From Pinus tabuliformis (lineage: Eukaryota > Streptophyta > Pinopsida > Pinales > Pinaceae): a DNA stretch of 64,000 nucleotides. Shown here in pieces: positions 1 through 13,412 of this stretch. The translations under genes were made by a program, and so were the position numbers. The notes beneath the pieces were generated by a model. The model saw only the letters and a list, made by a program, of their open reading frames with translations. It was not told where the DNA came from and ran no database searches. Location of the stretch: positions 1,665,397,385 to 1,665,461,384 of the forward strand of contig CM062816.1 of NCBI GenBank assembly GCA_031772625.1, read 5' to 3'. How positions within the stretch are numbered: the stretch's first letter is position 1; every line of letters begins with the position of its first letter.

Positions 1-2055
1 TATAGTAGGGGGTGTGAATTGAAGATAGATCCCTCTAAAGTGGCAATCATTGTAAACTGGCTTAAACCCAAATCTGCTACAGGAGTTAGAAGCTTCTTAG
101 GGGAAGCACAATATTGGAGAAAGTTCATTTCTAACTTTTCCTTAATTGCAGTTCCCTTACATGCTTTAACAAGATTGAACAAGGTGTTTCAGTGGGGACG
201 CAAACAGTAGAAAGCCTTCGACACCTTGAAAGAAAAGATTAGTACAACACCTGTACTAGCACTGCCTGATCTTCAAAGACCATTTGAGATCCAAACAAAT
301 CCCAGTGACTATGCCATGGGAGCAGTGTTGACACAACATGGTAAACCCATATGTTATCATTCTGAGACCTTTAATTCTATAGTAGTTAACTATCCTACAT
401 ATGATAAAGAATTGTATGCATTAGTACAGAGTGTGAAAAAGTGGAAACATTACTTAATGGGCAAAGAAACAGTAATACATATTGATCATCAACCACTTCA
501 ATAGCTACACTCCCAAACTAAGTTGCAGCAATCCAGACACTATAGATGGATGGGGTTTCTACAACAGTTTCATTTGGTCATCAAATATGAAAAGGGAATA
601 CATAATAAAGTTGCAAATATGTTATCTAGACCCATTATAAATGCATCTATTATACTTAAGAATAATTTTGTCTTACATGAGAGCTACATTGAACAATATG
701 CTCAAGATATAGACTTTAAAGGTGTATATGCAACTTTAAGTCAAGGTGAACGAGTAGAAGAATTGGATTATCATGTAAAGGGCCGACTCTTATACCATTG
801 TGGGAAGTTATGCATTCCACAAACTAAAAGAATAAAGATAATTCGAGAAGCACACACTTCTCTAATGTCTGGTCACTTTGGGGTAAGTAAAACAGTTGCA
901 CAGCTGCAAAGATTTTGTTATTGGCCAAAAATGAATGAGACAGTTTCTAGATATGTAAGAACGTGTACTATGTGTGCTAAAAGCAAGCCCAACGACAGAA
1001 AACTAGGCTTGTACACTCCATTACCAATTCATTCTCACCCTTGGGAAAGTGTTTCCATGGATTTTGGTGGAGGACTACCTAAATCTAGGAATGGTCATGA
1101 TTATTTGTATGTTGTTGTGGATAGGTTCAGCAAAATGTGTATTTTGATACCTTGTAATAAATAGATTATAGTTGAACAAACTGCAATATTTTTTGAACAT
1201 GTATGGGTTCATTTTGGATTACCCACTTCCATTGTATCTGATCGAGACAACCGATTTGTGGGGAAGTTTTGGTCAAGTCTGTGGGAACTGATGGACACCA
1301 AACTGAATAAAAGCACAACTTTTCATCCACAAACTGATGGCCAGGCAGAAGTAGTTAACAAGACAGTGATCCAGTTACTCAAGGGATATTGCAGCAAACG
1401 TCCTAAGCTTTGGGATGAACATTTGTGTTATGTGCAACATGATTACAACAGAGCAAAACATTCTTCTACACAGAGATCTCCTTTTGAGACCTGTTTTGGT
1501 TTCACACCAAGGTCTCCTTTGGATTTTATCTTTGGTAAAGACACCATAGTTAAGGGACATAGTGATGTGGACAGGGCACCTAGGTTCATTGAACAAATCC
1601 AAGAGATCCACCAGGCAGTACAGGAACAGCTGGAAAAGAGCCAAGCCAAATACAAGGTAAGGCATGACAAGCATTGGATGGAGCATAGTTTCCAAGTTGG
1701 TGACCAAGTCTAGCTGTATATTAGCAAGGACAGGATGCAAGGTGAAGGTAAGAAGCTAAAGCCTATCAGGTATGGACCCTTCAAGATACTTGAGAAGATT
1801 GGTGAAAATGCTTTTCGCCTTGATCTACTAGCTTACATGCACATCTACTCAGTCGTAAATGAATATTGCTTGAGATTGTTTGAACCTTCAGTAATTGAAG
1901 ATCCTGAAGAGCAGAGTCAATTACCTTCTATTAATGACCTGCTCCCTGAATATCTTAATGAACTGCAGGAAGACACAGTTCTAGACAGGAAGGTTAGGAT
2001 TGCATCAGGGGAGATGTTGAGTACCTCAGAATTGGGCTCAGGGGGTTCAAAGTGA
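1..2055 (+). pseudogene. Ty3/gypsy pol fragment (RT end, RNase H, integrase), 5' truncated by window edge
   Basis: One reading frame (frame 1) runs from the window edge to 2055 without a frameshift and is broken by four stops at 208-210, 502-504, 1162-1164 and 1711-1713. In order it holds the end of the RT connection region (RSFLGEAQYWRKF, near residue 30), RNase H ([31 protein letters not shown]), an integrase zinc region (H-x6-H, then CTMC), and the integrase core (SMDFGGGLP, SDRDNRF, HPQTDGQAE), so the DDE residues are visible. The usual first RNase H aspartate (TDAS in the sister element) reads TNPS, so RNase H is probably dead as well. It is clearly the same lineage as the element at 48749-54615 (shared [16 protein letters not shown] and GKETVIH) but far more decayed. 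TTG at 19 is not a real start; the frame comes in from upstream. Confidence 0.92.
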
Positions 2056-3566
2056 AGCAGTGCAAAGTGGATAGAGATTGGATAAGTGAGATAATTGTAC
2101 CCTCACTTAGTCGATGCTTGAAAACCAACTTTCGGTGGTCTAAAAGCCTTTTTAGTGGGAAGGCCGTGATCCAAACTAGATCCATGAAGATTATCAAGGT
2201 GCCATGACTGTATCCAAATAGGACAGACTTTGAATTTATGGTTAAAGAGCGATCAGGAAAACCTCTAGACAGTGGGAGTTTGCAGCCAGCAAGGAACGAC
2301 GAGGACCTTGGTCAAAGGGTGCTGACTGAGGCCCATGGAGACTGTGTAGGAGGTAAAATTGGCACTTGGGAAGCCTGGATCGGGAAACTCATGCATTTCT
2401 GGGAAAAACCCCTTGAGAAGGAAAGGCCTCGAGCACTCAGTCGTATGGGAAGCTGGAAAACCGTGGGGAAGGTGCTAAGGCGAAAGGCAGGAGCCACGCT
2501 CCAAAACTGGCGGTATATCGGGGGCATCCTTGGGAGGTAAGAAGATTTGGCTGAAAGCGAGTGATTCCATTTAGAGCATGACATGTGTCCAATGGATGAG
2601 AGATAAAACCACCTCTCATCATGCGCTAACAGTCGAGCAAGTCAACCACATGAAATGAGCAAATGTTGTAGGATCTGGGGGCTCCAGATTTAACGGCAGA
2701 GATTGCGTCTGATGGAGGAACTAGACTTGACAGGGGATTAAGCCATGGCATAGAGAAGCTTGACATCTGAATTGATCGCTGAGTTAGTAGATGAGTCATT
2801 CCATAGTGTAACTGAAAAGCTGAACCGTTAAGGAAGAGCTGGTGTAGTTCGAGAGAGGACAAGTGGCCACCTCCCTGTGAGACGTTGGTGATGACGCAGA
2901 GGCAGGGAACTCCAAGCAAACAATAGTAGGCAAACTGAAGGGGCGTAAGAGGAAGTGAACAGCCGAAGACAAATTCGCTATAAGCCATGAACAGACAGAG
3001 AGAAAAAAAAAGGGGAAGAAAGGAGAACGAAGACAGAGACGGTGAGAGCAAAGAAAAGGCAGTGAAGAAAGAAGCAGAAAATAGAGAGCCGAGCAGACAT
3101 AAAGCTTGAGAGGTTCAAGCAATCCTTGAGAGGATTTGTTGGGAATTGAGCACCACATTGGGCTTCTCCCATTAAAGACCAGAGAGGTCAAGATTTGGTA
3201 AGGAAAAGAGTCTATGCACTCTAGTGGCTTGGGGGATCCAAGAACCACCCTACCAAACATTATCTGTTTCAGGAGACTCAAAGTGAGCTCCTCATTGTAA
3301 ATCTCTGCTTTAAAGACATAATAAAAGAAGGCCACCACTGAAAGCTAGATCGGAGACATAGACTTGGAGGATACGGTGAACTCCTTATTAATTGTTGTGT
3401 TCTTGTATTTGCTTACTGTGTTTCTCTTACTATTTTCCATTTTCCAGTGTCTGTGTATTTTGCAATCTGATTGATCTGTTGCCTAAAATAACATAGGAAC
3501 ACACTAGCACATGAGTCTATAATACCTTGATTCAATAATTGTTTAACTGAGGTCACTCGCAAGTGA
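2056..3566 (+). other. Non-coding 3' region and candidate 3' LTR of the Ty3 element
   Basis: No protein family is recognisable here. The stretch follows the pol stop and precedes a copia element in the opposite orientation, so it should hold the Ty3 3' UTR and LTR. A possible LTR runs from TGTTGTAGG at 2664 to TAAAATAACA at 3493 (about 830 bp), with TG/CA ends and roughly inverted termini. The partner LTR lies outside the window and no clean polypurine tract precedes 2664, so these limits are tentative. Open frames on both strands (for example 2238-2540 + and 2796-3338 -) show no motifs and look like chance. Confidence 0.35.
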
Positions 3567-5256
3567 TTTTCAGATCAATTCCTTACTCCAAAACTCTCCA
3601 CCATTATCTATCCTCAACACCTTTATCTTCTTCTCTGTTTGGTTTTCCACCAGAGCCTTAAATTCTTTAGACGTGTCAAAGACTTCAGATTTCTTCTTAA
3701 GGAAATATATCCATGTATTCCTTGAGAAGTAATCTATAAATGATACATAGTACACAAACTTAACCATTGATGTAACCTTCACAGATCCAAATACATCACT
3801 GTGCACAAGTTCTAATATCTGTTTCACCCTCTTACCACTAGAGGGGAAACTCACCTGATTCTTCTTCCCATATACACAATTTTCATAGAAATCAAAATCC
3901 AGAGAGATATTACTCATACCTTCTACCATAAATTTACCATGAAGTATTTGAAGGCACTTCTCTCCAATATGTCCAAGCCTTTGATGCCACAACATGGTCT
4001 TCTCTCCAGAGACCACTAGATCTTATGCTTCACTTTCAGGAACCACAAAACTATTGCACCCATCAAGAATAGTGTTGCCTTGCACCTTGTATAGAGTTCC
4101 AATCCGAAATCCTTGCATCAATACCAGTGCTCCCCGAAACATCCTGTAGGTATCCTTCTCGAACACTGTTTTTACACCTCCATAATCCAGCTTACTTACG
4201 GAAATCAGATTTCTGGCCAATGAAAGAATATGAAAAACACCTGGAATTGTTCTAACCCTTCCACCTTGGAACTTCAACTTTACTTTTCCACGACCAATGA
4301 TTCTAGACTTCCTGTCATCCCCCAAGAAGACATCACCACCATCATATTTCTCATACTCACAGAACCACTCTCTATGGGGAGTGAAGTGAAAGGATGCACC
4401 TGAGTCAATCAACCATGCCTCATGATCTACATGTGTACTTAAAGAAGCCAAGTACACATCCCCACCTTCATCTGAGGTGGTTTTCACCTCTGCAAAAGGA
4501 GCATCATCAGATCCCCTTCCTTTGTCAGGAGCTTTAGATTTACAGTCCTTTTGTAGTGCCTTTCCTTTCCGCATTTACAACGCACCACCTTTATACGTTT
4601 TCTTGGAGATTTAGATCTCCCACTCAATGACTTATTTTTGTTTCTGTTCTGGGACCGTCCTCATACAGACAAGGCATCACCATTCTGGCTCTCCATATTT
4701 TTCTTTCCTATCTCCTCTGTCAGCAAGGATGAGACTATTTCATCAAACTGTAAGGCAGTTGCATTGCTACCTATTACAATAACCAAATTATCCCACGAAT
4801 TTGGTAGAGAACACAACAAACAACAGCACTTATCTTCATCTGAAATTTTAATATCAATAGATAATAACTGACTTAACACAATATTAAATGAATTTATATC
4901 CTTTGTCACCAAGCCTCCATCTTTCATCCTCAGGTTATATAGCATTTTCCATAGGAACAATTTATTCACCAGAGACTTAGATTGATAAAAAGTCCCTAAC
5001 TTGTCCCGCAAAGCCTTAACCGTAGCTTCCCCTGATACATTCAACAATACTGAATCTGAGACACACAATCATATTGTGCTCTTTTCCTTCTGATCCAACT
5101 TCTTCCATTCTTCATCGGACACTCCCGTTGGTTTACTACCTGGATCTATGCAATCCACTAATATTTATCCACCAACAGATCCACTATCTTGAGTTTCCAC
5201 AACTCAAAACTTTGAGCATTAAATTTCTTGATCTCTATCTTTGCACTGCTCGCCAT
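3567..5256 (-). pseudogene. Ty1/copia gag-protease-integrase relic, 3' truncated
   Basis: Read on the - strand, an ATG at 5256-5254 opens a copia gag (starts MASSAKIEIKKF). It soon meets a stop and a frameshift, then continues at 5068-4661 as the UBN2-type gag domain (KSLVNKLFLWKMLYNLRM). The zinc knuckle near 4600-4575 is split by another indel (CGKERHYK, then KDCKSK in the next frame). The protease active site is LIDSGASFHF (about 4415-4390). The GAG-pre-integrase motif is LWHQRLGHIGEKC (about 3990), followed by the integrase core with HSDVFGS and DNGGEF. One stop at 4020-4022 separates the protease and integrase frames, where Gln is expected. Homology ends abruptly after FWSKELI near 3567. 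The rest of integrase, RT and RNase H are missing, so the element was truncated at a junction with the Ty3 flank. Confidence 0.9.
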
Positions 5257-6959
5257 CTTCTTTCACCACCAGAATCGATCCCGTAGATCTCCAACTAAAT
5301 AGGGTCTACCACAGGCCTGAGTGAAACCCCTCAGCAACAAAGGCATCCCCTTGAATCCAGAACAACTCTGATTCCAAATGTAGGTTTTAACCCCGTACAA
5401 AAATTACCTACATATGAATTTTAACAACAGTAAATAAACAATGCAAGAGCATAACACATAAAACACATATACATAGATATTTTCCCTTGGATACAAAAAC
5501 CGAGACTACCTGATTGATTTTCATTATGTTCCTTTCAATGTTACAATACATATTTACACATGCCAAAGCATCCAATACCATGGACCGAAAACCATCGCAT
5601 CCAAAACCATGGACTGAAAAACATCGCATCCAAAACCATGGACTAAAATCCATCACGTCCAAAACCATGTGTGAAAACCATGCACAAAACCATAGGTAGG
5701 TCCACCCAACCTAATATAGGGTCCAAAAAAAATTTCACTGGGGCGCTGCCCCAAACCCCATAGAGGGGGGCTAAACACCCCGCTCAAACCCCCTCTAACC
5801 CCCCCACTGCATAGTCAGCACAACAAAGGGGGGGCTCCACTCCCCTTCTAACCCCCTGGTGAACTAGGGAGGCTAGTCGTGGAAACAATATAACACAACC
5901 CAACAGTTTATAGTGGGAGAATGGAGATGTCTAAGTGGATGTGGATGACTGTGCCAACCTATGCAAGCCACTAGTAGCCTCTGCAAACTAGAAATCAAGA
6001 GCATACATCTACTAATCAATATTATAGTAAAATTAATCAAAGTGGCAAGAATGAGATGAATTTTATTTCTTCAAGATCATTTCTATCCTACAACATGCAT
6101 CTAATCTATTTGTCAAATCATGTTTCTAAATCCTATGTTGAAAAAACCAAGCATGAAAAAATATTTCAATCCAACCTAGCAATTTCCAAGAAATCATAAA
6201 CACATAGTTCTTCATTTTTTTTGTAGACTTTTCAACCACACTTCCCACAAGAGAAGTAGTTATCAAACCTGCAACTACAATTTTTGCAATATAATGCCTA
6301 CTTAGACATGGAAAGAAATATGATGACTTGAACAAGAACAAGAAAGATTACATGAGAGGGACTAAAGTCTCTGGGCTGGGCCCTAACCCAAGGGTGTCAT
6401 CTCTCTTAAACCAACTTAGATGAAGAACAACAAAGGACCTTTCATTAAAAGAAAATATTTTGCAAATACATAGTCGTAAAATCAAGACAGCAGTCTGAAG
6501 TACTGAACCTTCAATAGCTCTTCCTAGCTCCAACATTTTGAATCCTAATGAGCCCTTAGGCTTGTTTATTTATACAAAAAGTGAATGATGGGCATCTCCC
6601 TTGAGAGGAGGACTACTTACCTCCAAAATATCGAAATTGGTGGATCTGGTTCCCTTGGATATTTACGTGCACTTGAGTTCCTCAGATTCCAGTGGAATTC
6701 AAGTTATTGGTGAGGAATCTTGGGAATTCAAGTTAAGATTGAGAGTTATGTACTAGAAAAGCCTCCTATATTCTCTCTAAATTCCTCCAACATGCCTCTG
6801 CATGGTAAATATCTCCAAAAATGCTTCTTTTTTCTGCATATTAACCACATTAGGCGGTGAAATATGACAAACACCCTTTAATCATCCTACTAAGCACATT
6901 ATCGATACAAAATGTAAATTAATGTGGGAAAAGGAGAGTTTAACGGTTGGAGAATAGGA
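5257..6959 (-). other. Leader/LTR-like DNA upstream of the first copia relic
   Basis: No gene is seen. The position suggests the 5' leader and LTR of the copia element at 3567-5256, but I found no clear tRNA-Met primer site next to the gag start and no paired LTR. Contents: a 29-bp minisatellite (5577-5690); a G/C-rich patch near 5740-5850 containing the palindrome-like GGGGCGCTGCCCC at 5740-5752; and a - strand TATA-like motif (TGTATAAATAAACAAG) near 6560-6575 that could be an LTR promoter. Limits are uncertain. Confidence 0.35.
5577..5690. repeat. 29-bp minisatellite, about 3 copies plus a partial
   Basis: Units start with ACCATGGAC at 5577, 5606 and 5635, each exactly 29 bp. A partial fourth unit (ACCATGTGTG) starts at 5664. 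Each unit carries an NcoI-type CCATGG. Confidence 0.9.
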
Positions 6960-9900
6960 CAACGGGCCTCAAAATATACCTATTGATGGGACCCATCACA
7001 AAGTACATCCTGTTGCATAATAAATCCTATAATTGATGGTTCACTAATCATATCTTAGTATGTGCTTGGGATCCTTCCAATGTATCTCATGTGGCTCCTG
7101 TATGTACCTAGAAATTGTGCCTACTGCATATGAGAAATATGTATGAGAGTGAGTGAGATATAGGAAATGCTTGACAAGTTATGTCTCAATCATGCAATCA
7201 ACCAATGGTGTATCCTTTCCATCCTCAAGGTGTACCATCAATAAGGTGTATTTCTTGGCTTGTAGGTAGTTATGTGAAAGAAATCTAAGAGATCTCTCAC
7301 ATTATTGAAGTGACCATTTTTTAACCCTGAATCATTCTAGATTATGTCTATCATGGAAATCCTATCATACAAAGAAATTTTATTTATAGCAATGGATAAT
7401 GCTAAACTACATGTGATTAGTAAATAATATACATAAATCAATATTAGAAACACATATCTAGACATTCTTATAGTATAATAATTTGGATAATTTAAATCAG
7501 ATTAAATAATGAGAGTGTTAATATGAGTCCATTTTAGAATATCATTCCCTAGGTTCTTCCTTGAGGCCATAAAGAGACTTATTAACTTAGAAAACTAAGG
7601 ATGAAATATTTTTGTACCCTTGTGGTTACTCCATATAAAAATTTTCTTTCAGATCACAATGAAGAAATGCATTCTTCAAATCCATATGGTGAAACTCCCA
7701 ACTTGTTGTTGCTACAATGGCAAGAGTTAACCAAATAGAGTACATTTTGGCCACTGGAGCAAAGGTTTTAACATAATTGGTATATGCGCATACTAATCCT
7801 TTAGGAACCATTTTTTCTTTATATCTACTCATGAATCCATTTGTTGCTTCTTTTGTCCTATAAACCCTCATGCATTTGACAATATTACAATCTGAAGGAA
7901 GTGGAACCAAATCCCAAGTTTGGTTCTTAATGAGGGTGTTGTATTCTTCCTCTATAACTACTTCCTATAAAGTATTCCATGTAGCATATTCATATTTTTG
8001 AGGATAGGATGGTGGAACCATATAACAATACACGGGAATAATGAATTCTACAACTCTGAGTTCTTGATGTGCTTCTTCAAATTAAGATCTAGTTGTAGGA
8101 TCACCTAAGATATAACTCATGAGGCATCCCTTATATGATGAAAGTGGTCAGTAATATCAATATTTTCATGCATGATTATGATATTCTAAATCAACAATGG
8201 AATTTAGATTTAAAATCTTATATGAATGACAAGATGCATCATCTCTTAAATCTATTATAAAAGAAAGCACAAAAATTTATGCACATTGTTCCTTAGATGC
8301 ATGCAGGGGAATTTCTTCAAAGTAAACACTACTCTCAATGAATATCCTTTATGTTCAAAGATATAATAGTCTATAAAATTTTACACTATATGGATTTACA
8401 ATAAAGACACGTCATTTTCATTGAGGCTCCACATCCTTCCTCTTTTCTATAGAAATATGGGCCCATGTAAGAGATCCAAAAATGAAAAAATGTGTGATTT
8501 ACAATTACATGTCAGTCGATGTTTGGAAAGGTGGTTTTATTTTAATATATTTGTGAGGAGAACTATTTTGTATGTAAGAAGAAAAAAATATTTCTTTAAC
8601 CTAGAATTTGCAAGCATAGGACCTTGTATGCAACATGAAACTAGCCATGTTTTTCAAGTATCTATTCTTCTTCCTAAGTACAATATAGCCTTGTAAAGTG
8701 TAAAGACCTATGTGTTGCAACCGTATTCTTATTTTAGCACAAAAATGTTGGAAATCCTTGTTTGCATACTCTAATTCATTATTTTTATGGAGTATGTTAG
8801 TCAATTTTGTTGACTTTTTTTGGCATGCACGTTGAAAATATTCAATTTTTCAAACACTTTAGATTTGAGTTTGATAAAGTACACCTACACATGTCTCAAT
8901 CAATCATCTATGAATGTGAGTACATATATGGATTTTCTTATAGAAGGGTTTGTAAATGGACCCACAAGATCATTTTGAATGAGCTCCAAGGGAATGGAGG
9001 TCCTCCATGTATGCCCCTTCCCAAAATTTTCTCGTGGATGCTTTCCAAGAGCACGTGCATCACAAACTTCATCAAAAATGACTATGGCAGGTGACTCTTA
9101 ACATCCCTTATTTTCCAATCCATTTCATGTATTAGAAATTTAAGTGTTCAACCTTCCATTTCAAATTCTAATTTGATCATTCAGATGTGCGAGTAGAAAA
9201 TTGGCATTTGGTTGACGAACAACCTTAGAAAAAGTGTACAAAAAAGATTAACGATTTACCTTACTAACTGCAATTTTGGAGTTATCATGCATATCATATA
9301 TTATCATCTATTCATGTGTCAATTTAACTCTCCTTTAAGTGCTATTATGTGTCATTTTGATACATGGAGAGAATATTTGTTGGAGGCTTCAAAATATGCA
9401 AGACATTCTTGAAACTTACATCTTCGAGATATACCCTCCCTTGCCTACTTTCCTCTATTAGAGAATCATCTCCAATGAGAATAGGAGGACCAACATAGAT
9501 GAGAGAACATATTTTGTGGCTGCCATGTGATGTGAAGCTACGGAATCTATAATCCATGCATTGGGAGAAAATGAATATGATTAATGGATAAGCATTCCCT
9601 CTTGTTTCAAGTGGTCTTTCTCCTTACTTCTTCTTGCTATTCTTTGGAATATAATCACCGAGATTTCTTTATTGAAGAATATTCACTATGAGATCTATTT
9701 TCTTCTTCATACATGACGATTTTGAATGATAACCATAGTTTCAATAGATGCATTTTGATTGCCTATTTTTTCCCTTCTTTCCCTTTGAGCTTGTAGATCC
9801 ATCCATAGGATTGGGATTGCCTCCCTTTCATTCATTTGGTTCTTTTTCCTTTCCTTTTCCTTCGTATTTATAATTGAATCTTGAGTTGGCCTTACCACTT

Positions 9901-10604
9901 TCATGCATAACAAGTTCATCAACTTCATAACTTTTAAATGTTCCCATTTTTATGATCTTATCATTCTTATGTATCATAAACCCAATAAAAGAATCAAATG
10001 TGCGAATCTTATAGGTTGCTCCTACTGCAAACCTAGCATTGTTAAAAGTGGAAAAAAATATAGCATACTCTAGAACTATGTTCACAACATGGAAAAAATT
10101 GACTAATTTTCTTTCTTGAATTTGTCCATTCTGCATCATTTCAATTGGAGTAATAAGACTTTGAACCTTGTGAAGAAAACTTCAATATTTTTTAGACTAC
10201 TCAACGATATTATGGGTTGGGCACCATTTTCAAGAATGTGACCCTACATCTCATATTGCCACACAAAGAGTGTCTCCAATGTGGCCCAAACTTTATTTTG
10301 AGTGGTGCATGCTTAAACATAAAATGGTAATTCTAGATGAATTGATAAGCATAGGAGATTGAAGGCCTCATCCATGCAGATGAAATACTTGGATTTTTCA
10401 ATTGCCTAATTTGGTTCAATCTATTTTTCCATGTATATTCAATACAAGTCTCTACCTCCTAGCTAAAGTAGATTATTGGACTTGTAGTCCAAATAGTTAT
10501 ATTGCATGGGATTTATCAAAGGTGGAAACTCCATTATTTCTACTAGGTACAATCTTGAGTACTTGAAAATAGATTGTTTATGTTCCTTGTTCCTAGCTCT
10601 CATG
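6960..10604 (-). pseudogene. Old Ty1/copia element, gag-PR-IN-RT relic
   Basis: Read from right to left, the primer site at 10605-10617 is followed by gag-like sequence (about 10590-9830, ending in a Lys/Glu-rich hinge). Next come a protease/post-protease segment (9557-9345; ITSHGSHKIC-like region, then VLHILKPPTNILS), integrase (about 9080-8850; GKHPRENFGKG, then VGPFTNPSI and LTFIDD), and RT (7910-7626; VPKGLVCAYTNYVKTFAPVAK and HHMDLKNAFLH). Further RT/RNase H remnants lie at about 7850-6990 (SRYIQEPHEIHWK, then HILRY). Stops and frameshifts occur every few dozen codons, so this is far older than the neighbouring copia relic. The order and strand match a single element. Some segments between motifs are too decayed to assign. 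Confidence 0.8.
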
Positions 10605-10617
10605 GACTCTAATACCA
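10605..10617 (-). other. Retrotransposon primer binding site (tRNA-iMet type)
   Basis: On the - strand the sequence is TGGTATTAGAGTC, one base away from TGGTATCAGAGC, the usual complement of the plant initiator tRNA-Met 3' end. It sits just upstream of the copia gag relic, where a PBS is expected. Confidence 0.7.
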
Positions 10618-12663
10618 TGTGAAATTGTAGTTGAGCTTGCATAGATTTGATCTAGCTGGAGAACAATGAACAAAAATTTCAAGAAAAGAAGAAAAAAAAT
10701 TGATAGAAAGAAGAACTAATGAATTATATTCATTTACAAAAATAGAAAATTACGAGAGAATGAAATTCAATACAAAATATTCTACATGCCTAAACTAATA
10801 TAGTAATCAGTTTAGGGGTGAATCTAGGGAGATGTGAACATGCACTAAATAAAAATGACACTTATTCCTAGTTAGCGCTTCATGCATTCATCAATTAATT
10901 GTATCATGTGAGTGGATATTAGTATAACTCATGCACACACTTGTGGAGTTCCCTCTTGGTGACAATAAACATGTTTCAATGCAAGACTCCACTCCTTAGT
11001 CTAATTAATGCAAAATTAGGTATATGTTATCTCCAATAGCAAGACTTTCTCATGAACTTTAATGCCATTACTATTATTTCCATGTACATGTTTTAGTTTT
11101 CAATCCTTCCTTCATGTTTTCAATGACTTTTGTGGGTACACACTCCGAAAAAGTTCAAATGAAAATTCCCCTATCATAAATGAAATGAAAATTTCTATGC
11201 CAATCAATATAATTTAATATTACTTATTAATATTAATATTAGTATTAATATTAATCATTTTTATATTAAAAATGCTAATATCATTAACAATATTAATTTT
11301 ATTAGTTGAATGTTATTAATATTAAAGTAATATATAAGACATAAAACATAATTTTAATCTCCAAAGTATCATCTTAATATGATATTTTTATTTTTCGTTG
11401 ATCAATTATTTTTACTCTTCCTACAATCATAATAGACCAAAAAAGACAAAATACCAATTTTTTATATAATTCACAAGACGATAAAATTCCAAAATTTGCT
11501 AAATACACTCGAATGATTCATCAAAAGTATAACAAAGTTATTTGTATACCTCATCTATAAATAACTATGAATACATTGTATTAGTCACCAAATAAAATAT
11601 ATCTTATCATGAAATTATATTAAAAAAAAAACTATATGTGAAATGTTTAAAAAAATATTTAAAAAATAAGAATTAGAAAATAAGTTAAACATATAAAATA
11701 CTAAGAATTAAACCAACAAAATCTATGTCTGTAACATAATCTCAATCTTTCTAAAAACTTCTCATATTGAGTTTGATAATTTATTAATGATAACAGGAAG
11801 TTTAATAATCTAAATGTTATAAACTAATGCACGTGCACTCAGCAGCCACACCAAATGAAACGGAGCAATACCAAAGCAATTTTTTAATAATAAAAAAATT
11901 AATAAAGTATAACGTCGGCCACATTTCATTGATTATTTTTTAATAAATTAAATATTGCCATTTCAGGGATCAAAGCACATTGAAGTGATGTTCAAAAAAA
12001 TGATTAATTATTTCAAATCATAAAACAAACTTTTAGAATCCATTCCCTTGACTGAAACCTTTGATCTAATTTTTCAGAAAACACAATTTCTAAGTCAATT
12101 AATTAGAAGAGGGAGGGTGCCCTTAACACCTACATGATGTTTAAAATTCAAAAAAATTGACAACTTATGGATTCAACAAACATTTTTCATTACTGGTTAG
12201 CCACAAATCACATCCAAATACGATTTAAAATGTTGATCAACCCATAAAAACCAAATGGCCCTATAAAACTACTTTCTATGTATTTTTGTGTTCTAGGGGC
12301 TAGAAATCTTTAGAAAAAAAGTGAAAAGTTGACTTTATAGAACTAACTTTTGCAATGTATCTACCGAAATTAAACCCTAAATTTAGATATATAAAATAAT
12401 CCTAACAAACCCATGATTAGAGGAAAAAAAAAACAACATATTTTATGATGTCCAAAGTCCAATAAAAATAAATGCTTCTTTATTTGAAAATTTCACTCGC
12501 ATTCAAATGTCATTTAAAAACATAAAAACAATAAAAGCATAAAAATAGGAAATGAAATAGTAATACTTCACTTCCTTTTGACAATTTTATATTAATCACA
12601 AGTTTCATTCCTATTTTATGACAATGGTTAAAAAAGTAGTTCTTAATCCAAATTTAAACTTCA
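10618..12663. other. Candidate copia 5' LTR and AT-rich spacer
   Basis: No gene is seen. The bases next to the PBS (TGTGAAATTGTAG at 10618) could be the end of the copia 5' LTR as read on the + strand, but the partner LTR near 6900 could not be matched by eye and the outer limit is unknown. From about 11200 the sequence is AT-rich, with runs of ATTAATATT (11220-11310). Confidence 0.4.
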
Positions 12664-12730
12664 AATTATATCATCATTTTCAGCTTTAAATATATCTATA
12701 TCTATATCTATCTATCTATATCTATATCTA

Positions 12731-12774
<44 letters not shown>

Positions 12775-12973
12775 GAAATTAAAAACACATCATTTTAATT
12801 TTTTTGGTATAACCTCTTCTAAAACCATTATTATATTTATAAAAAAACGTAATTATATCATCATTTTCAGCTTTAAAAATATATATATATATATAATTAG
12901 AAATTAAAAACACATCATTTTAATTTTTTTTGGTATAACCTCTTCTAAAACCATTATTATATTTATAGAAAAT
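12664..12973. repeat. Tandem duplication with a variable TA/TATC microsatellite core
   Basis: Two direct copies (about 12664-12851 and 12852-12973) start AATTATATCATCATTTTCAG and share the tail TAACCTCTTCTAAAACC. They differ mainly in the length of the internal microsatellite: (TATC/TA)n at 12695-12770 in the first copy and a short (TA)n in the second. Confidence 0.85.
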
Positions 12974-13134
12974 GTAATTATAAATGTACTAAAAAGATCA
13001 TATAAATATTTATTTATGAAAGATATGTAATGAAGATTATTATACACCTTGATAGATCCTAAAACCTTACAACGATACATGCATAGCTTATTTAAAATAC
13101 TTTTTAAATTTGACTTCATTTACATGTCTAACAT

Positions 13135-13412
13135 GATAATAGTTTTGATTAACTCTTTGTCATCCTTTATATAAGTTTGACATGCATTAGAGGGATGAAA
13201 TTATAAATCCATTGAAGGTCGTGATATGTCTTCGAAGAATTACATAAATAATATAACTTTTTTTATATATAAAAACGTTAATATTCATTTAAATGTTTTA
13301 AATAATAATAGTTTTGGTAAACTCTTTGAATCCTTTATATAAGTCTCCATGGACTTACAAATCCATTCAACATCATGATAAAAACTTCGAATAATTCCGT
13401 AAATAATAGTAA
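13135..13412. repeat. Diverged tandem duplication, about 170-bp unit
   Basis: ATAATAGTTTTG, then CCTTTATATAAGT and AAATCCATT, recur in the same order at about 13137-13250 and 13305-13405. A second, separate local duplication in the AT-rich spacer. Confidence 0.7.

Noticed and set aside
2626..3338. Overlapping - strand frames of 141 and 180 codons
   Set aside because: Hydrophobic Ser/Leu/Phe-rich translation of purine-rich DNA within the presumed LTR; no motif.
5540..5690. Possible CRISPR-like array of 29-bp repeats
   Set aside because: Units are contiguous without unique spacers, and the DNA is plant nuclear; this is a minisatellite.
5740..5752. GGGGCGCTGCCCC as a terminator hairpin
   Set aside because: Stem too short, and bacterial-type terminators do not apply; similar G/C-rich patches occur in plant LTR regions.
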